This document shows, in pieces, positions 8,112 through 17,134 of a stretch of DNA of 64,000 nucleotides. Made by a program: the position numbers and the translations under genes. The notes under the pieces are model-generated. The model was not told the DNA's origin. It was given only the letters and a program-made list of their open reading frames with translations, and made no database searches. Position 1 is the stretch's first letter; each line of letters opens with the position of its first letter. Origin of the DNA: Burkholderia cenocepacia. Lineage in GTDB: Bacteria; Pseudomonadota; Gammaproteobacteria; Burkholderiales; Burkholderiaceae. The stretch spans positions 682,001 to 746,000 of the forward strand of contig NZ_UAQZ01000013.1 of NCBI RefSeq assembly GCF_900446215.1, written 5' to 3'.

Positions 8112-9332
8112 TCAGGCGCCGCGCGCGTACTCGGCCGCGGCCTGCCCGGCCGCCGTGCCGGACGCCCATGCCCACTGGAAGTTGTAGCCGCCGAGCCAGC
8201 CCGTCACGTCCACCGCCTCGCCGACGAAGAACAGCCCCGGCACGCGCGCGCTCATCATCGTCGCCGACGACAACTCGCGCGTATCGACCCCGCCCTTCGT
8301 CACTTCGGCCTTCTTGTAGCCTTCGGTGCCATTCGGCGTCAGCGTCCAGCCGGACAGCGCGTCGCCGATCTGGCGCAGCGTCTTGTCCGGCAGGTCCGCG
8401 AGTCGCGCGTCGGCCGCGACGCGATGCGTGTCGAGCCACGCATGCGCGAGGCGCGACGGCACCCAGTCGGCGAGCAGCGAACCGATCTGACGCTTCGACG
8501 TGCGTTTCGCGTCGAGCAGGTCAGCCACCGTATCGCGCTGCGGCAGCAGGTCGACGCGAATCGGATCGCCGGGCTGCCAATAGCTCGAGATCTGCAGGAT
8601 GCCCGGCCCGGACAGCCCGCGATGGGTCAGCAGCAGGTCCTCGACGAATTCGCCGCCGCGCTTCTTGTCGCCGGTCGAAACGCGCACTTCGAGCGATACG
8701 CCGGACAGCGGCGCGAACGGCGCCCAGTCCTGCGGCGCGAACGTCAGCGGCACGAGCGCCGGCCGCGTATCGACAAGTTTGTGGCCGAACTGCTTCGCGA
8801 GCCGGTAGCCGAAGTCGGTCGCGCCGATCTTCGGGATCGACAGGCCGCCGGTCGCGACGATCAGCGCGCGCGCACCGATCGGCCCCGCCTGCTGCGTGTC
8901 GAGCGTGAAGCCGTCGGATGGCGCATGGCGCACCGCGTCGACGACGACGGGCCGGCGCCACGCGATGCCGCCCGCGTCGCACTCGTGCTTCAGCACGTCG
9001 ATGATCGCGTCGCTGCCGTGGTCGCAAAAAAGCTGACCCTTGTGCTTTTCGTGCCAGGTCACGTGATGGCGCTTGAGCAGCCCGAGGAAGTCGCGCGGCG
9101 TATAGCGCGCGAGCGCCGAGCGTGCGAAATGCGGATTCGACGACAGGTAGTTGTCGGGCCCGGCGTACAGGTTCGTGAAATTGCAGCGGCCGCCGCCCGA
9201 GATGCGGATTTTCTCGGCAAGCCGCGGCGCGTGATCGAGCAGCACCACGCGGCGGCCGAGCTGCCCGGCGACCGCGGCGCTCATCATGCCGGCGGCACCC
9301 GCGCCGATCACGGCGATGTCATAGGTTTCCAT
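8112..9332 (-). CDS. NAD(P)/FAD-dependent flavoprotein, HI0933/YhiN (BaiN-like) family
   Basis: A 406-residue protein beginning with a dinucleotide-binding motif (DIAVIGAGAAGMMSA). It carries the family signature ISGGGRCNFTN and a C-terminal second nucleotide-binding segment (VPGLFFVGEAVDVTGWLGG). This is the HI0933-like group of FAD-binding oxidoreductases, which includes proteins annotated as aminoacetone or bile-acid-related oxidoreductases; the physiological substrate in beta-proteobacteria is not known. It is transcribed divergently from tsaD, with 130 bases between the two start codons. The length is normal and no defects are visible. Confidence 0.9.
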   Translation of the reverse strand: METYDIAVIGAGAAGMMSAAVAGQLGRRVVLLDHAPRLAEKIRISGGGRCNFTNLYAGPDNYLSSNPHFARSALARYTPRDFLGLLKRHHVTWHEKHKGQLFCDHGSDAIIDVLKHECDAGGIAWRRPVVVDAVRHAPSDGFTLDTQQAGPIGARALIVATGGLSIPKIGATDFGYRLAKQFGHKLVDTRPALVPLTFAPQDWAPFAPLSGVSLEVRVSTGDKKRGGEFVEDLLLTHRGLSGPGILQISSYWQPGDPIRVDLLPQRDTVADLLDAKRTSKRQIGSLLADWVPSRLAHAWLDTHRVAADARLADLPDKTLRQIGDALSGWTLTPNGTEGYKKAEVTKGGVDTRELSSATMMSARVPGLFFVGEAVDVTGWLGGYNFQWAWASGTAAGQAAAEYARGA

Positions 9333-9398
9333 GGCGCGGATTGTACCTGCCCGGCATCGGGCCCGGGCCGCCGCCAGCGGCCGCCTGCCCTCGCCTGC

Positions 9399-9404
9399 TA
9401 TACT
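9399..9404 (+). promoter_or_regulatory. Candidate -10 box of tsaD
   Basis: TATACT lies 59 bases before the tsaD ATG in the divergent intergenic region. The -35 is not obvious. Confidence 0.35.
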
Positions 9405-9462
9405 TTCCGGTTACGTTGACCTACCTGCGGCGCGTCCGAAACGGCGTGCCCCGCCCTCACCC

Positions 9463-10503
9463 ATGCTCGTTCTCGGCATCGAAAGCTCCTGCGACGAAAC
9501 CGGCCTCGCGCTCTACGACACGCAGCGAGGCCTGCTCGCGCACGCGCTCCATTCGCAGATCGCGATGCACCGCGACTACGGCGGCGTCGTGCCCGAGCTC
9601 GCGTCGCGCGACCACATCCGCCGCGCGCTGCCGTTGCTCGAGGAAGTGATGGCGCAAAGCGGCACGCGCCGCGACGACATCGACGCGATCGCGTTCACGC
9701 AGGGCCCCGGCCTCGCCGGCGCGCTGCTGGTTGGCGCGAGCATCGCGAATGCGCTCGCGCTCGCGTGGAACAAGCCGACCGTCGGCATCCATCACCTCGA
9801 AGGCCATCTGCTGTCGCCGTTGCTGGTCGACGCGCCGCCGCCGTTCCCGTTCGTCGCGCTGCTGGTGTCCGGCGGCCACACGCAGCTGATGCGCGTGACC
9901 GACGTCGGCGTGTACGAGACGCTCGGCGAAACACTCGACGACGCGGCCGGCGAAGCGTTCGACAAAACCGCGAAACTCATCGGCCTCGGCTACCCGGGCG
10001 GCCCGGAAGTATCGAAGCTCGCCGAAACGGGCACGCCGGGCGCGGTCGTGCTGCCGCGCCCGATGCTGCATTCGGGCGATCTCGACTTCAGCTTCAGCGG
10101 CCTGAAGACGGCCGTGCTCACGCAGATGAAGAAATTCGAAGCGGCGAAGTTCGACGGCGAAGCGCTCGAACGCGCGAAGGCCGACCTCGCGCGCGGCTTC
10201 GTCGATGCGGCCGTCGACGTACTCGTCGCGAAGTCGCTCGCCGCGCTGAAGAAGACGAAGCTCAAGCGCCTCGTGGTCGCGGGCGGCGTCGGCGCGAACC
10301 GCCAGTTGCGCGCGGCACTGTCGGCGGCCGCGGCCAAGCGCGGCTTCGACGTGCACTACCCCGATCTCGCGCTCTGCACCGACAATGGCGCGATGATCGC
10401 GCTCGCGGGCGCGCTGCGGCTCGGCCGCTGGCCCGAACAGGCGAATGCCGACTACGCGTTCACGGTGAAGCCGCGCTGGGATCTCGCATCGCTCGCGGGC
10501 TGA
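9463..10503 (+). CDS. tsaD: tRNA N6-adenosine threonylcarbamoyltransferase
   Basis: Transfers the threonylcarbamoyl group from threonylcarbamoyl-AMP to A37 of ANN-decoding tRNAs, working with TsaB and TsaE. The 346-residue protein opens MLVLGIESSCDETGLALYD, has the iron-binding HHLEGH motif, the ASKHA nucleotide-binding glycines (VSGGHTQL) and the conserved GGVGANRQLR near the end. The frame stays open upstream, but homology begins at this ATG. It is monocistronic: a bidirectional terminator separates it from convergent folE2. Confidence 0.97.
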   Translation: MLVLGIESSCDETGLALYDTQRGLLAHALHSQIAMHRDYGGVVPELASRDHIRRALPLLEEVMAQSGTRRDDIDAIAFTQGPGLAGALLVGASIANALALAWNKPTVGIHHLEGHLLSPLLVDAPPPFPFVALLVSGGHTQLMRVTDVGVYETLGETLDDAAGEAFDKTAKLIGLGYPGGPEVSKLAETGTPGAVVLPRPMLHSGDLDFSFSGLKTAVLTQMKKFEAAKFDGEALERAKADLARGFVDAAVDVLVAKSLAALKKTKLKRLVVAGGVGANRQLRAALSAAAAKRGFDVHYPDLALCTDNGAMIALAGALRLGRWPEQANADYAFTVKPRWDLASLAG

Positions 10504-10532
10504 CTCGCGTCACGCGCCACCACCGGCAGGAA

Positions 10533-10568
10533 AACAAAAAGGCCGCTCGTTCGAGCGGCCTTTTTCAT
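10533..10568. terminator. Bidirectional terminator between tsaD and folE2
   Basis: A perfect hairpin (AAAAAGGCCGCTCG / CGAGCGGCCTTTTT, loop TT) with A-run and T-run on either side serves the two convergent genes. Confidence 0.9.
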
Positions 10569-10591
10569 TGGCGTGACAAAACGCCGCAGCG

Positions 10592-11401
10592 TTATGCAGC
10601 CTGCCGCTTGTCGCGCTCGATCAGCGCATACGCGCTGTGATTGTGGATCGACTCGAAGTTCTCGGCTTCGAGCACGTAGGCGACCACCCGCTCGTCCGCA
10701 TCGAGACGCTGCGCGACGTCGCGCACGAGATCCTCGACGAACTTCGGGTTCTCGTATGCACGCTCGGTCACGAACTTCTCGTCCGGCCGCTTCAGCAGAC
10801 CCCACAGTTCGCACGACGCCTCTTCTTCCGCGATGCGGATCAGCGCCTCGACCGGCAGATCCGCAGCCAGCTCCGCGTCGATCGTCACGTGCGAGCGCTG
10901 GTTGTGCGCGCCGTACTGCGAGATCTTCTTCGAGCACGGGCACAGGCTCGTCACCGGCACGAGCACCTTCAGGAACAGGCGCGTATCGCCGTTGCGGCTT
11001 TCGCCCGCGAGCGTCACTTCATAGTCGAGCAGGCTTTGCACGCCGGACACCGGCGCCGTCTTGTTCACGAAATACGGGAACGTGACTTCGATGCGGCCGG
11101 CCTCGGCCTCGAGCTTCTCGAGCATCGACGCGAGCATCGCGCGGAAGCGCTCGACCGTCAGCGGCGCGCGATTCTCTTCGAGCAGCGCGACGAAGCGCGA
11201 CATGTGCGTGCCTTTCTGGTCGGCCGGCAGACGGACGTCGAGGTTCCAGACACCGACGGTCGGTTGCACGTCGCCGCTTTCGGTGCATACCGTCAACGGA
11301 TGCCGGACCGCCTTCACGCCGACGCGCTGAATCGGGATCTGACGGGTATCCACCGTGCTCTGCACGTCGGGCATCACGAAGGCGGGATTCATCTGGTTCA
11401 T
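10592..11401 (-). CDS. folE2: GTP cyclohydrolase FolE2 (type IB)
   Basis: Converts GTP to dihydroneopterin triphosphate, the first step of folate biosynthesis, as the zinc-independent alternative to FolE. The 269-residue product shows the family core SLCPCSKKISQYGAHNQRSH, with its catalytic cysteine, and the C-terminal NHSAYA. I chose the ATG at 11401 (MNQMNPAFVMPDVQ) because AAGGAT precedes it by about 9 bases; the longer frame adds an arginine-rich, unconserved leader. FolE2 is often induced under zinc limitation, but I see no clear Zur box here. Confidence 0.95.
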   Translation of the reverse strand: MNQMNPAFVMPDVQSTVDTRQIPIQRVGVKAVRHPLTVCTESGDVQPTVGVWNLDVRLPADQKGTHMSRFVALLEENRAPLTVERFRAMLASMLEKLEAEAGRIEVTFPYFVNKTAPVSGVQSLLDYEVTLAGESRNGDTRLFLKVLVPVTSLCPCSKKISQYGAHNQRSHVTIDAELAADLPVEALIRIAEEEASCELWGLLKRPDEKFVTERAYENPKFVEDLVRDVAQRLDADERVVAYVLEAENFESIHNHSAYALIERDKRQAA

Positions 11402-11469
11402 CTTGTTCAATCCTTGTAAGCCGCGCGTCCGACGACGCGCACGCCGCATCATGCGGCAGCCGGAAAAGC

Positions 11470-11497
11470 AACATGGGCCCGCAGGCCCATGTTTTCC
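11470..11497 (-). terminator. Probable terminator after dxs
   Basis: A 10-bp inverted repeat AACATGGGCC/GGCCCATGTT with a 4-base loop lies 60 bases past the dxs stop. T-rich sequence flanks it on both strands, so it may act for dxs and shield folE2. Confidence 0.65.
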
Positions 11498-11555
11498 GCA
11501 TCAATGAAGACCGGTTGCGCCAGTCGCACCGACGCCGCCCGCGGGCGGCGCCAGC

Positions 11556-13460
11556 TTACGCGACGCGCTTCGCCTGACCGGCGACATCGGCCGCCGGATT
11601 CAGAAAGCGTTCGCGAATCGATTTCGCGATGCCCGCGCCGTCGAGGCCGCATTGCGACAGCAGCTTCGCGGGGTCGCCGTGATCGATGAACAGGTCAGGG
11701 AGGCCCAATTGTAGTACGGGTCGGATAACCCCACTCTCCATCAGGGCTTCCACGCAGGCCGAGCCCGCGCCGCCCATCACGCAGCCTTCCTCGACCGTCA
11801 CGACGTAGTCGTGCGTTTCGGCGAGCTCGCGCACGAGCGCTGCGTCGACCGGCTTCACGAAGCGCATGTTCGCGACCGTTGCGTCGAGTTCCTCGGCCGC
11901 GGCGAGCGACGGTGCGACCATCGTGCCGAACGCGAGGATCGCGACGCGCTTGCCTTCCGGCTGCGACGTGCGGCGACGCACTTCACCCTTGCCGAGCGGG
12001 ATCTCGGTGAATTCCTTCACCGTCGCCACGCCCGTACCCGCGCCGCGCGGATAGCGCACCGCGGTCGGGTTCGGCTGCTGCAGCGCCGTGTGCAGCATCT
12101 GGCGGCATTCGTTCTCGTCGGATGCGGCCATGATCGTCATGTTCGGGATGCAGCGCATGAACGCGAGATCGTACGCGCCCGCATGCGTCGCGCCGTCCGC
12201 GCCGACGAGGCCCGCGCGGTCGATCGCGAACACGACCGGCAGGTTCTGCAGCGCGACGTCGTGGATCAGCTGGTCGTACGCACGCTGCAGGAACGTCGAG
12301 TAGATCGCGACGACGGGCTTCAGCCCTTCGGTCGCGAGACCGCCCGCGAACGTCACCGCATGCTGCTCGGCGATGCCGACGTCGTAGTAGCGATCCTTGA
12401 AGCGCTTCTCGAACTCGACCATGCCCGAGCCTTCGCGCATCGCGGGCGTGATGCCGACCACGCGCGTATCGCGCTCGGCTTCATCGCACAGCCACTCGCC
12501 GAACACCTGCGTGTACGTCTTCTTCGCGGGCGTCGTCGACGGCTTGATGCCTTCGGCCGGGTTGAACTTGCCGGGGCCGTGATAGAGCACGGGATCCGCT
12601 TCGGCGAGCTTGTAGCCCTGGCCTTTCTTCGTCACGACGTGCAGGAACTGCGGGCCGCGCAGTTCACGGATGTTCTGCAGCGTCGGGATCAGCGAATCGA
12701 GATCGTGACCGTCGATCGGGCCGATGTAGTTGAAGCCGAACTCCTCGAACAGCGTGGCCGGCACGACCATGCCCTTCGCGTGCTCCTCGAGCTTGCGCGC
12801 GAGTTCGAGCACCGGCGGCGCGACGCTCAGCACGCGCTCGACGCCCGCGCGCGCAGCCGCATAGAAGCGGCCCGACATCAGGCGGGCGAGATGGCGATTC
12901 AGCGCGCCGACCGGCGGCGAGATCGACATGTCGTTGTCGTTGAGGATCACGAGCAGCTTCGCATCTTCCGACACGCCCGCGTTGTTCATCGCCTCGAACG
13001 CCATGCCGGCCGTCATCGCGCCGTCGCCGATCACGGCGATCGAGAAGCGGTCGTCGCCGTTCAGCTGGCTGCCGATCGCCATGCCGAGCGCCGCCGAGAT
13101 CGACGTGCTCGAGTGCGCGGTGCCGAACGTGTCGTATTCGGATTCGCTGCGACGCGGGAAGCCCGAGATGCCGTCGTACTGACGCAGCGAATGCATCTGG
13201 TCGCGGCGGCCCGTCAGGATCTTGTGCGGGTAGGTCTGGTGACCCACGTCCCAGACGATGCGATCGTTCGGCGTGTTGAACACGTAGTGCAACGCGATCG
13301 TCAGCTCGACCGTCCCGAGGTTGGACGACAAATGGCCGCCCGTCTTCGACACGCTGTCGAGCACGAACGCGCGCAGTTCATCCGCGAGCGGTTGCAGTTG
13401 GCGACGATCGAGGCGGCGCAAATCCGCCGGGTCGTCGATGGTTTTCAGCAAGTCGTACAT
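11556..13460 (-). CDS. dxs: 1-deoxy-D-xylulose-5-phosphate synthase
   Basis: Thiamine-diphosphate enzyme condensing pyruvate and glyceraldehyde 3-phosphate, the entry step of the MEP isoprenoid pathway. The 634-residue protein begins MYDLLKTIDDPADLRRL and has the ThDP/Mg motif GDGAMTAGMAFEAMNNAG, the transketolase pyrimidine domain (DVGIAEQHAVTFAGG) and the C-terminal domain. The start at 13460 is the one conserved with other Dxs proteins; the open frame extends 12 codons further upstream. It follows xseB-ispA in one leftward operon, supplying the precursors that IspA condenses. Confidence 0.97.
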   Translation of the reverse strand: MYDLLKTIDDPADLRRLDRRQLQPLADELRAFVLDSVSKTGGHLSSNLGTVELTIALHYVFNTPNDRIVWDVGHQTYPHKILTGRRDQMHSLRQYDGISGFPRRSESEYDTFGTAHSSTSISAALGMAIGSQLNGDDRFSIAVIGDGAMTAGMAFEAMNNAGVSEDAKLLVILNDNDMSISPPVGALNRHLARLMSGRFYAAARAGVERVLSVAPPVLELARKLEEHAKGMVVPATLFEEFGFNYIGPIDGHDLDSLIPTLQNIRELRGPQFLHVVTKKGQGYKLAEADPVLYHGPGKFNPAEGIKPSTTPAKKTYTQVFGEWLCDEAERDTRVVGITPAMREGSGMVEFEKRFKDRYYDVGIAEQHAVTFAGGLATEGLKPVVAIYSTFLQRAYDQLIHDVALQNLPVVFAIDRAGLVGADGATHAGAYDLAFMRCIPNMTIMAASDENECRQMLHTALQQPNPTAVRYPRGAGTGVATVKEFTEIPLGKGEVRRRTSQPEGKRVAILAFGTMVAPSLAAAEELDATVANMRFVKPVDAALVRELAETHDYVVTVEEGCVMGGAGSACVEALMESGVIRPVLQLGLPDLFIDHGDPAKLLSQCGLDGAGIAKSIRERFLNPAADVAGQAKRVA

Positions 13461-13541
13461 CGTCGTTCCATTGTAGGAAATCAAACGCGCCCGCATTCTT
13501 TTGCACGCACCGTAGCGTGTGCGCGGCGGCGGGCTTTCGCG

Positions 13542-14426
13542 TCAGCTGACCCGGTTCACTACCAGGTCGGCAAGTTCGGCCAGACGCTGTGCGCGTGCGC
13601 CGAACGGTTTCAGCGCGTCGTGCGCTTCGGCGCGCAGCTGCGCTGCCAGCTCGCGCGACGCCTCGAGACCGAGGATCGATACATAGGTCGGCTTGTCGTT
13701 CGCCGCGTCCTTGCCGGCCGTCTTGCCAAGCGTCGCCGAATCGGTCGTGACGTCGAGAATGTCGTCGACGACCTGGAAGGCCAGACCCACGGCCCCCGCG
13801 TACACGTCCAGCGCAGCCATCGTTTCCGTCGAAGGCGTCTCGCCGGCCAGCGCACCCATCCGCACGGCCGCGCGCAGCAAGGCGCCCGTCTTCATCCGGT
13901 GCATCGTCTCGAGCTGTTCGCGCGTCAGCTTCAGGCCGACGCTCGCCAGGTCGATCGCCTGCCCGCCGGCCATGCCGATCGAGCCGCTCGCGAGCGCCAG
14001 CTCGCGCACGAGCGCCGCCTGCTGCACCGGCGACAGCGCGTCGGCGTCGGTCAGCGCGACGAACGCCTGCGATTGCAGCGCATCGCCGACCAGCAGCGCC
14101 GTCGGCTCGTCGTACTGCACGTGCACGGTCGGCTTGCCGCGACGCAGCGCGTCGTCGTCCATGCACGGCATGTCGTCGTGCACGAGCGAGTAGACGTGGA
14201 TCATCTCCAGCGCCGCCGCCGCCGCGTTGCGTGCCGCCTCCGTCGCACCGGTCAGCTCGCCTGCTGCATGGCACAGCAGCGGGCGAACGCGTTTGCCGCC
14301 ACCGAGGACCGCGTAGCGCATCGCCTCGTGAAGTTTCGCGGGCATCGCGGTTTCAGCCGGCAGATAGTGGCCGAGTGCGTCCTCGACACGGTCAAGCACG
14401 GACCGCATCCATTGTTCGAATGTCAT
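13542..14426 (-). CDS. ispA: Farnesyl diphosphate (polyprenyl) synthase
   Basis: Condenses dimethylallyl and isopentenyl diphosphates to geranyl and farnesyl diphosphate. The 294-residue protein has the first aspartate-rich motif in VHDDMPCMDDDALRRGKP and the second in FQVVDDILD, both complete. The ATG at 14426 overlaps the xseB stop in an ATGA, showing translational coupling, and is followed at once by the conserved MTFEQWMRSVL. dxs lies 81 bases downstream, so xseB, ispA and dxs form one unit. Confidence 0.97.
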   Translation of the reverse strand: MTFEQWMRSVLDRVEDALGHYLPAETAMPAKLHEAMRYAVLGGGKRVRPLLCHAAGELTGATEAARNAAAAALEMIHVYSLVHDDMPCMDDDALRRGKPTVHVQYDEPTALLVGDALQSQAFVALTDADALSPVQQAALVRELALASGSIGMAGGQAIDLASVGLKLTREQLETMHRMKTGALLRAAVRMGALAGETPSTETMAALDVYAGAVGLAFQVVDDILDVTTDSATLGKTAGKDAANDKPTYVSILGLEASRELAAQLRAEAHDALKPFGARAQRLAELADLVVNRVS

Positions 14427-14716
14427 AGATCGTCGTCTTCGCCGTCCGTGGCGGCCGTTCCGGACGAAAGCGGCTTCAGCGTCGCGCCGTCGAGCACGCG
14501 AACCTGCTGCTCCACTTTCTCGAGCTGCTGTTGGCAAAACGCAACGAGGGTCGCACCGCGGCGATACGCCGCCAGTGAATCCTCGAGGCTCAGCGCGCCG
14601 CCTTCCATCCGGGCAACCAGCGTCTCGAGTTCCGCGAGCGCCATCTCGTAATTGTCCGGCAACGGTTCGGTGCCATTGCCGGGCGGCGTGGCGCCTGGGG
14701 ATGCGGTTTTCGCCAT
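14423..14716 (-). CDS. xseB: Exodeoxyribonuclease VII small subunit
   Basis: 97 residues from the ATG at 14716. The core MALAELETLVARMEGGALSL and LAAYRRGATLVAFCQQQLEK is the standard XseB coiled-coil domain; the acidic tail GEDDDL is typical for the group. With XseA, encoded elsewhere, it forms the nuclease that trims single-stranded DNA. A TTG 15 bases upstream could extend it, but the ATG seems the better start. It is the first gene of the xseB-ispA-dxs operon and overlaps ispA by four bases. Confidence 0.93.
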   Translation of the reverse strand: MAKTASPGATPPGNGTEPLPDNYEMALAELETLVARMEGGALSLEDSLAAYRRGATLVAFCQQQLEKVEQQVRVLDGATLKPLSSGTAATDGEDDDL

Positions 14717-14908
14717 GGACGAGGGTGTCAAATTTCAAAACAAGTCGGACATTCTACGGCAAAAGAGAATTTTCCGACCTGCCGTCTTGGGCGCCCGCGC
14801 ACAATCCCGGCCCCATCTTCGATGCACAGTGTGCGCCTTTCGACGGCCGCCCGACAAAAAATTGACACAAATCAGGCACTTAATCCTAGCCTTGCGAGGC
14901 GAACCGGG

Positions 14909-14914
14909 TATAAT
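14909..14914 (+). promoter_or_regulatory. Candidate -10 box upstream of the Rieske oxygenase gene
   Basis: TATAAT, perfect consensus, 73 bases before the ATG. A TTGACA lies about 40 bases further upstream, too far to be its -35, so this would be a promoter with a weak -35, or two overlapping promoters. Confidence 0.45.
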
Positions 14915-14986
14915 TCTCCGTTTCCCTAAATCGATTTTTCGATGGTTGGGTTGTTCACTGCTTTCACGCTAACACCGGGAGTGGGA

Positions 14987-16093
14987 ATGTCCAATCTGAG
15001 CGATGCGCTTCAGTTGAAGTCGGCCCACAGCCAGCTTCCAGTCACTGCATATTTCGATGAGGCGCTACTCGAGCGCGAGATCGAAACCCTCTTCAAGAAA
15101 GGACCTCGTTACGTCGGGCACGAGTTGATGGTGCCCGAGGCGGGGGATTATTTTGCGCTGCCGTCCGAGAAGGAAGGCCGCGTGCTGGTCCGCAACCAGA
15201 CGAACCAGATCGAACTGCTGTCGAACGTGTGCCGCCACCGGCAGGCGATCATGCTCAACGGGCGCGGCCACACGCAGAACATCGTGTGCCCGCTGCACCG
15301 CTGGACGTACGACCTCGAAGGCGAGCTGCTCGGCGCACCGCACTTCCCCGACAAGCCGTGCCTGAACCTCGGCAAGAGCCCGCTGCAGAACTGGCAGGGG
15401 CTGCTGTTCGAGGCCGAGGGCCGCAACGTCGCGCGCGATCTCGCCAACCTCGGCACGAAGCATCACTTCGACTTCTCCGAGTACCAGTTCGATCACGTCG
15501 AAGTGCACGAGTGCGATTACAACTGGAAGACGTTCATCGAGGTCTACCTCGAGGATTATCACGTCGTCCCGTTCCACCCGGGCCTCGGCAGCTTCGTGTC
15601 GTGCGACGATCTCAAATGGGAGTTCGGCGACTGGTACAGCGTGCAGACGGTCGGCGTGCACAACGCCCTCGCGAAACCGGGCAGCGCGACCTACCAGAAA
15701 TGGCACGAGCAGGTGCTGAAGTTTCGCAACGGCGTGCCGCCGGAGTTCGGCGCGATCTGGATGGTCTACTACCCGGGCCTGATGATCGAGTGGTATCCGC
15801 ACGTGCTGGTCGTGTCGTGGCTGATCCCGCGCGGGCCGCAGAAGACGACCAACATCGTCGAGTTCTATTACCCCGAGGAAATCGCGCTGTTCGAACGCGA
15901 ATTCGTCGAGGCCGAGCGCGCCGCCTACATGGAGACGGCCGTCGAGGACGACGAGATCGCGATGCGGATGGACGCGGGCCGCCGTGCGCTGATGGCGCGT
16001 GGCGAGTCGCAGGTCGGCCCGTACCAGAGCCCGATGGAAGACGGGATGCAGCACTTCCACGAGTTCCTGCGCCGCCACCTCGGCGACCTCTGA
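14987..16093 (+). CDS. Aromatic ring-hydroxylating (Rieske) oxygenase, alpha-subunit type
   Basis: A 368-residue protein. The Rieske [2Fe-2S] site reads C82-x-H84 ... C101-x2-H104 (CRHRQAI, CPLHRW), and the mononuclear iron site is carried by EDYHVVPFH (His192, His197). That is the layout of the catalytic alpha subunit of ring-hydroxylating oxygenases. There is no beta subunit, ferredoxin or reductase gene nearby, so the partner must come from elsewhere and the substrate is unknown. The ATG at 14987 is preceded by GGGAGTGGGA. It is divergent from xseB and is followed by a strong terminator, hence probably monocistronic. Confidence 0.9.
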   Translation: MSNLSDALQLKSAHSQLPVTAYFDEALLEREIETLFKKGPRYVGHELMVPEAGDYFALPSEKEGRVLVRNQTNQIELLSNVCRHRQAIMLNGRGHTQNIVCPLHRWTYDLEGELLGAPHFPDKPCLNLGKSPLQNWQGLLFEAEGRNVARDLANLGTKHHFDFSEYQFDHVEVHECDYNWKTFIEVYLEDYHVVPFHPGLGSFVSCDDLKWEFGDWYSVQTVGVHNALAKPGSATYQKWHEQVLKFRNGVPPEFGAIWMVYYPGLMIEWYPHVLVVSWLIPRGPQKTTNIVEFYYPEEIALFEREFVEAERAAYMETAVEDDEIAMRMDAGRRALMARGESQVGPYQSPMEDGMQHFHEFLRRHLGDL

Positions 16094-16135
16094 CAGCGGA
16101 GGCGGCGCGCTGCCGACGCCGGGCCGCCGGCAAAC

Positions 16136-16168
16136 GAAAAGACGGGCTTCGGCCCGTCTTTTTTTGTT
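16136..16168 (+). terminator. Terminator after the Rieske oxygenase gene
   Basis: AAAAGACGGGC-TTCG-GCCCGTCTTTTTTT: a strong stem with a UUCG-type tetraloop and a run of seven T. Confidence 0.92.
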
Positions 16169-16210
16169 TAGACTTGGAGTGTCAGGCCATTTGCACTCCA
16201 GGGAGCCGTC

Positions 16211-17080
16211 ATGCCACACACTCATTACACCACGCTCATCTCCGCCGCCAATCTCGCCGAGCGCCTGGCCGCGGCGCCCGGCAGCGTGGCGCTGTTCGAC
16301 TGCCGCTTCGATCTCGCCGATCCCGGCGCCGGCGAAGCCGCCTACGCGGCCGGCCACCTTCCCGGCGCGCAATACCTTCATCTCGACCGCGACCTGTCGG
16401 GCCGCAAGACAGGCACCAACGGCCGCCATCCGCTGCCGACCCGCGACGCGCTCGCCACGCTGCTCGCCAGCCGCGGCCTCAAGCAGGGCCAGCAAGTCGT
16501 CGCGTACGACGCGCAAGGCGGCGCCTATGCGGCGCGCCTGTGGTGGCTGCTGCGCTGGCTCGGCCACGATTCGGTCGCGGTGCTCGACGGCGGCCTGCAG
16601 GCGTGGGAAGCGGCCGGCCAGCCGCTGACGACCGACGTGCCGCAACCGGCCGCCGGCGACTTCCGCGCCGCAACGCCGCTCGAATCGACGGTCGATGCAG
16701 CGGCCGTGCTCGCGAACGTGTCGTCAGCCGCGCGCGTGGTGATCGATGCACGCGCACCGGACCGCTATCGCGGCGAAAATGAAACGATCGATCGGGTGGG
16801 CGGCCACATTCCCGGTGCGCGCAACCGCTTCTTCAAGGACAACCTGGCCGCCGACGGCCGCTTCAAGACCGGCCATGAATTGCGCGAGGCGTTCGCCACC
16901 GTGCTGGCCGGCACCGAGCCAAACCGCGTGATCCTGCAATGCGGCTCCGGCGTCACCGCCTGCCACAACGCGCTGGCGCTGGAAGTGGCGGGCCTGCACG
17001 GCGCGTCGCTGTACCCGGGTTCGTGGAGCGAATGGAGCGCCGATCCGTCGCGACCGATCGCGACCGGCCCGACGCCGTAA
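16211..17080 (+). CDS. sseA: 3-mercaptopyruvate / thiosulfate sulfurtransferase
   Basis: 289 residues containing two rhodanese domains, as in SseA. The first domain (residues about 10-130) ends with WLLRWLGHDSVAVLDGG and lacks a catalytic cysteine. The second (about 165-285) has the active-site loop CGSGVTA. The glycine-serine-glycine-valine wording favours mercaptopyruvate as sulfur donor over thiosulfate. A small single gene between the Rieske terminator and the convergent dienelactone hydrolase gene. ATG at 16211 is preceded by CCAGGGAGCC. Confidence 0.92.
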   Translation: MPHTHYTTLISAANLAERLAAAPGSVALFDCRFDLADPGAGEAAYAAGHLPGAQYLHLDRDLSGRKTGTNGRHPLPTRDALATLLASRGLKQGQQVVAYDAQGGAYAARLWWLLRWLGHDSVAVLDGGLQAWEAAGQPLTTDVPQPAAGDFRAATPLESTVDAAAVLANVSSAARVVIDARAPDRYRGENETIDRVGGHIPGARNRFFKDNLAADGRFKTGHELREAFATVLAGTEPNRVILQCGSGVTACHNALALEVAGLHGASLYPGSWSEWSADPSRPIATGPTP

Positions 17081-17134
17081 GCGCGCGTACGGCGCGGCAG
17101 TCACGCAGCGGCGGCCTCGGCCGCCGCTTGCCGT

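Noticed and set aside
11811..14651. A 946-residue open frame on the plus strand opposite dxs/ispA/xseB
   Set aside because: Arg/His/Asp-rich composition with no domain; it is the antisense shadow of three well-supported genes in GC-rich DNA.
14863..14914. TTGACA and TATAAT upstream of the Rieske gene as one promoter
   Set aside because: The spacing is about 40 bases, far from 17, so they cannot be the two halves of a single sigma-70 promoter.
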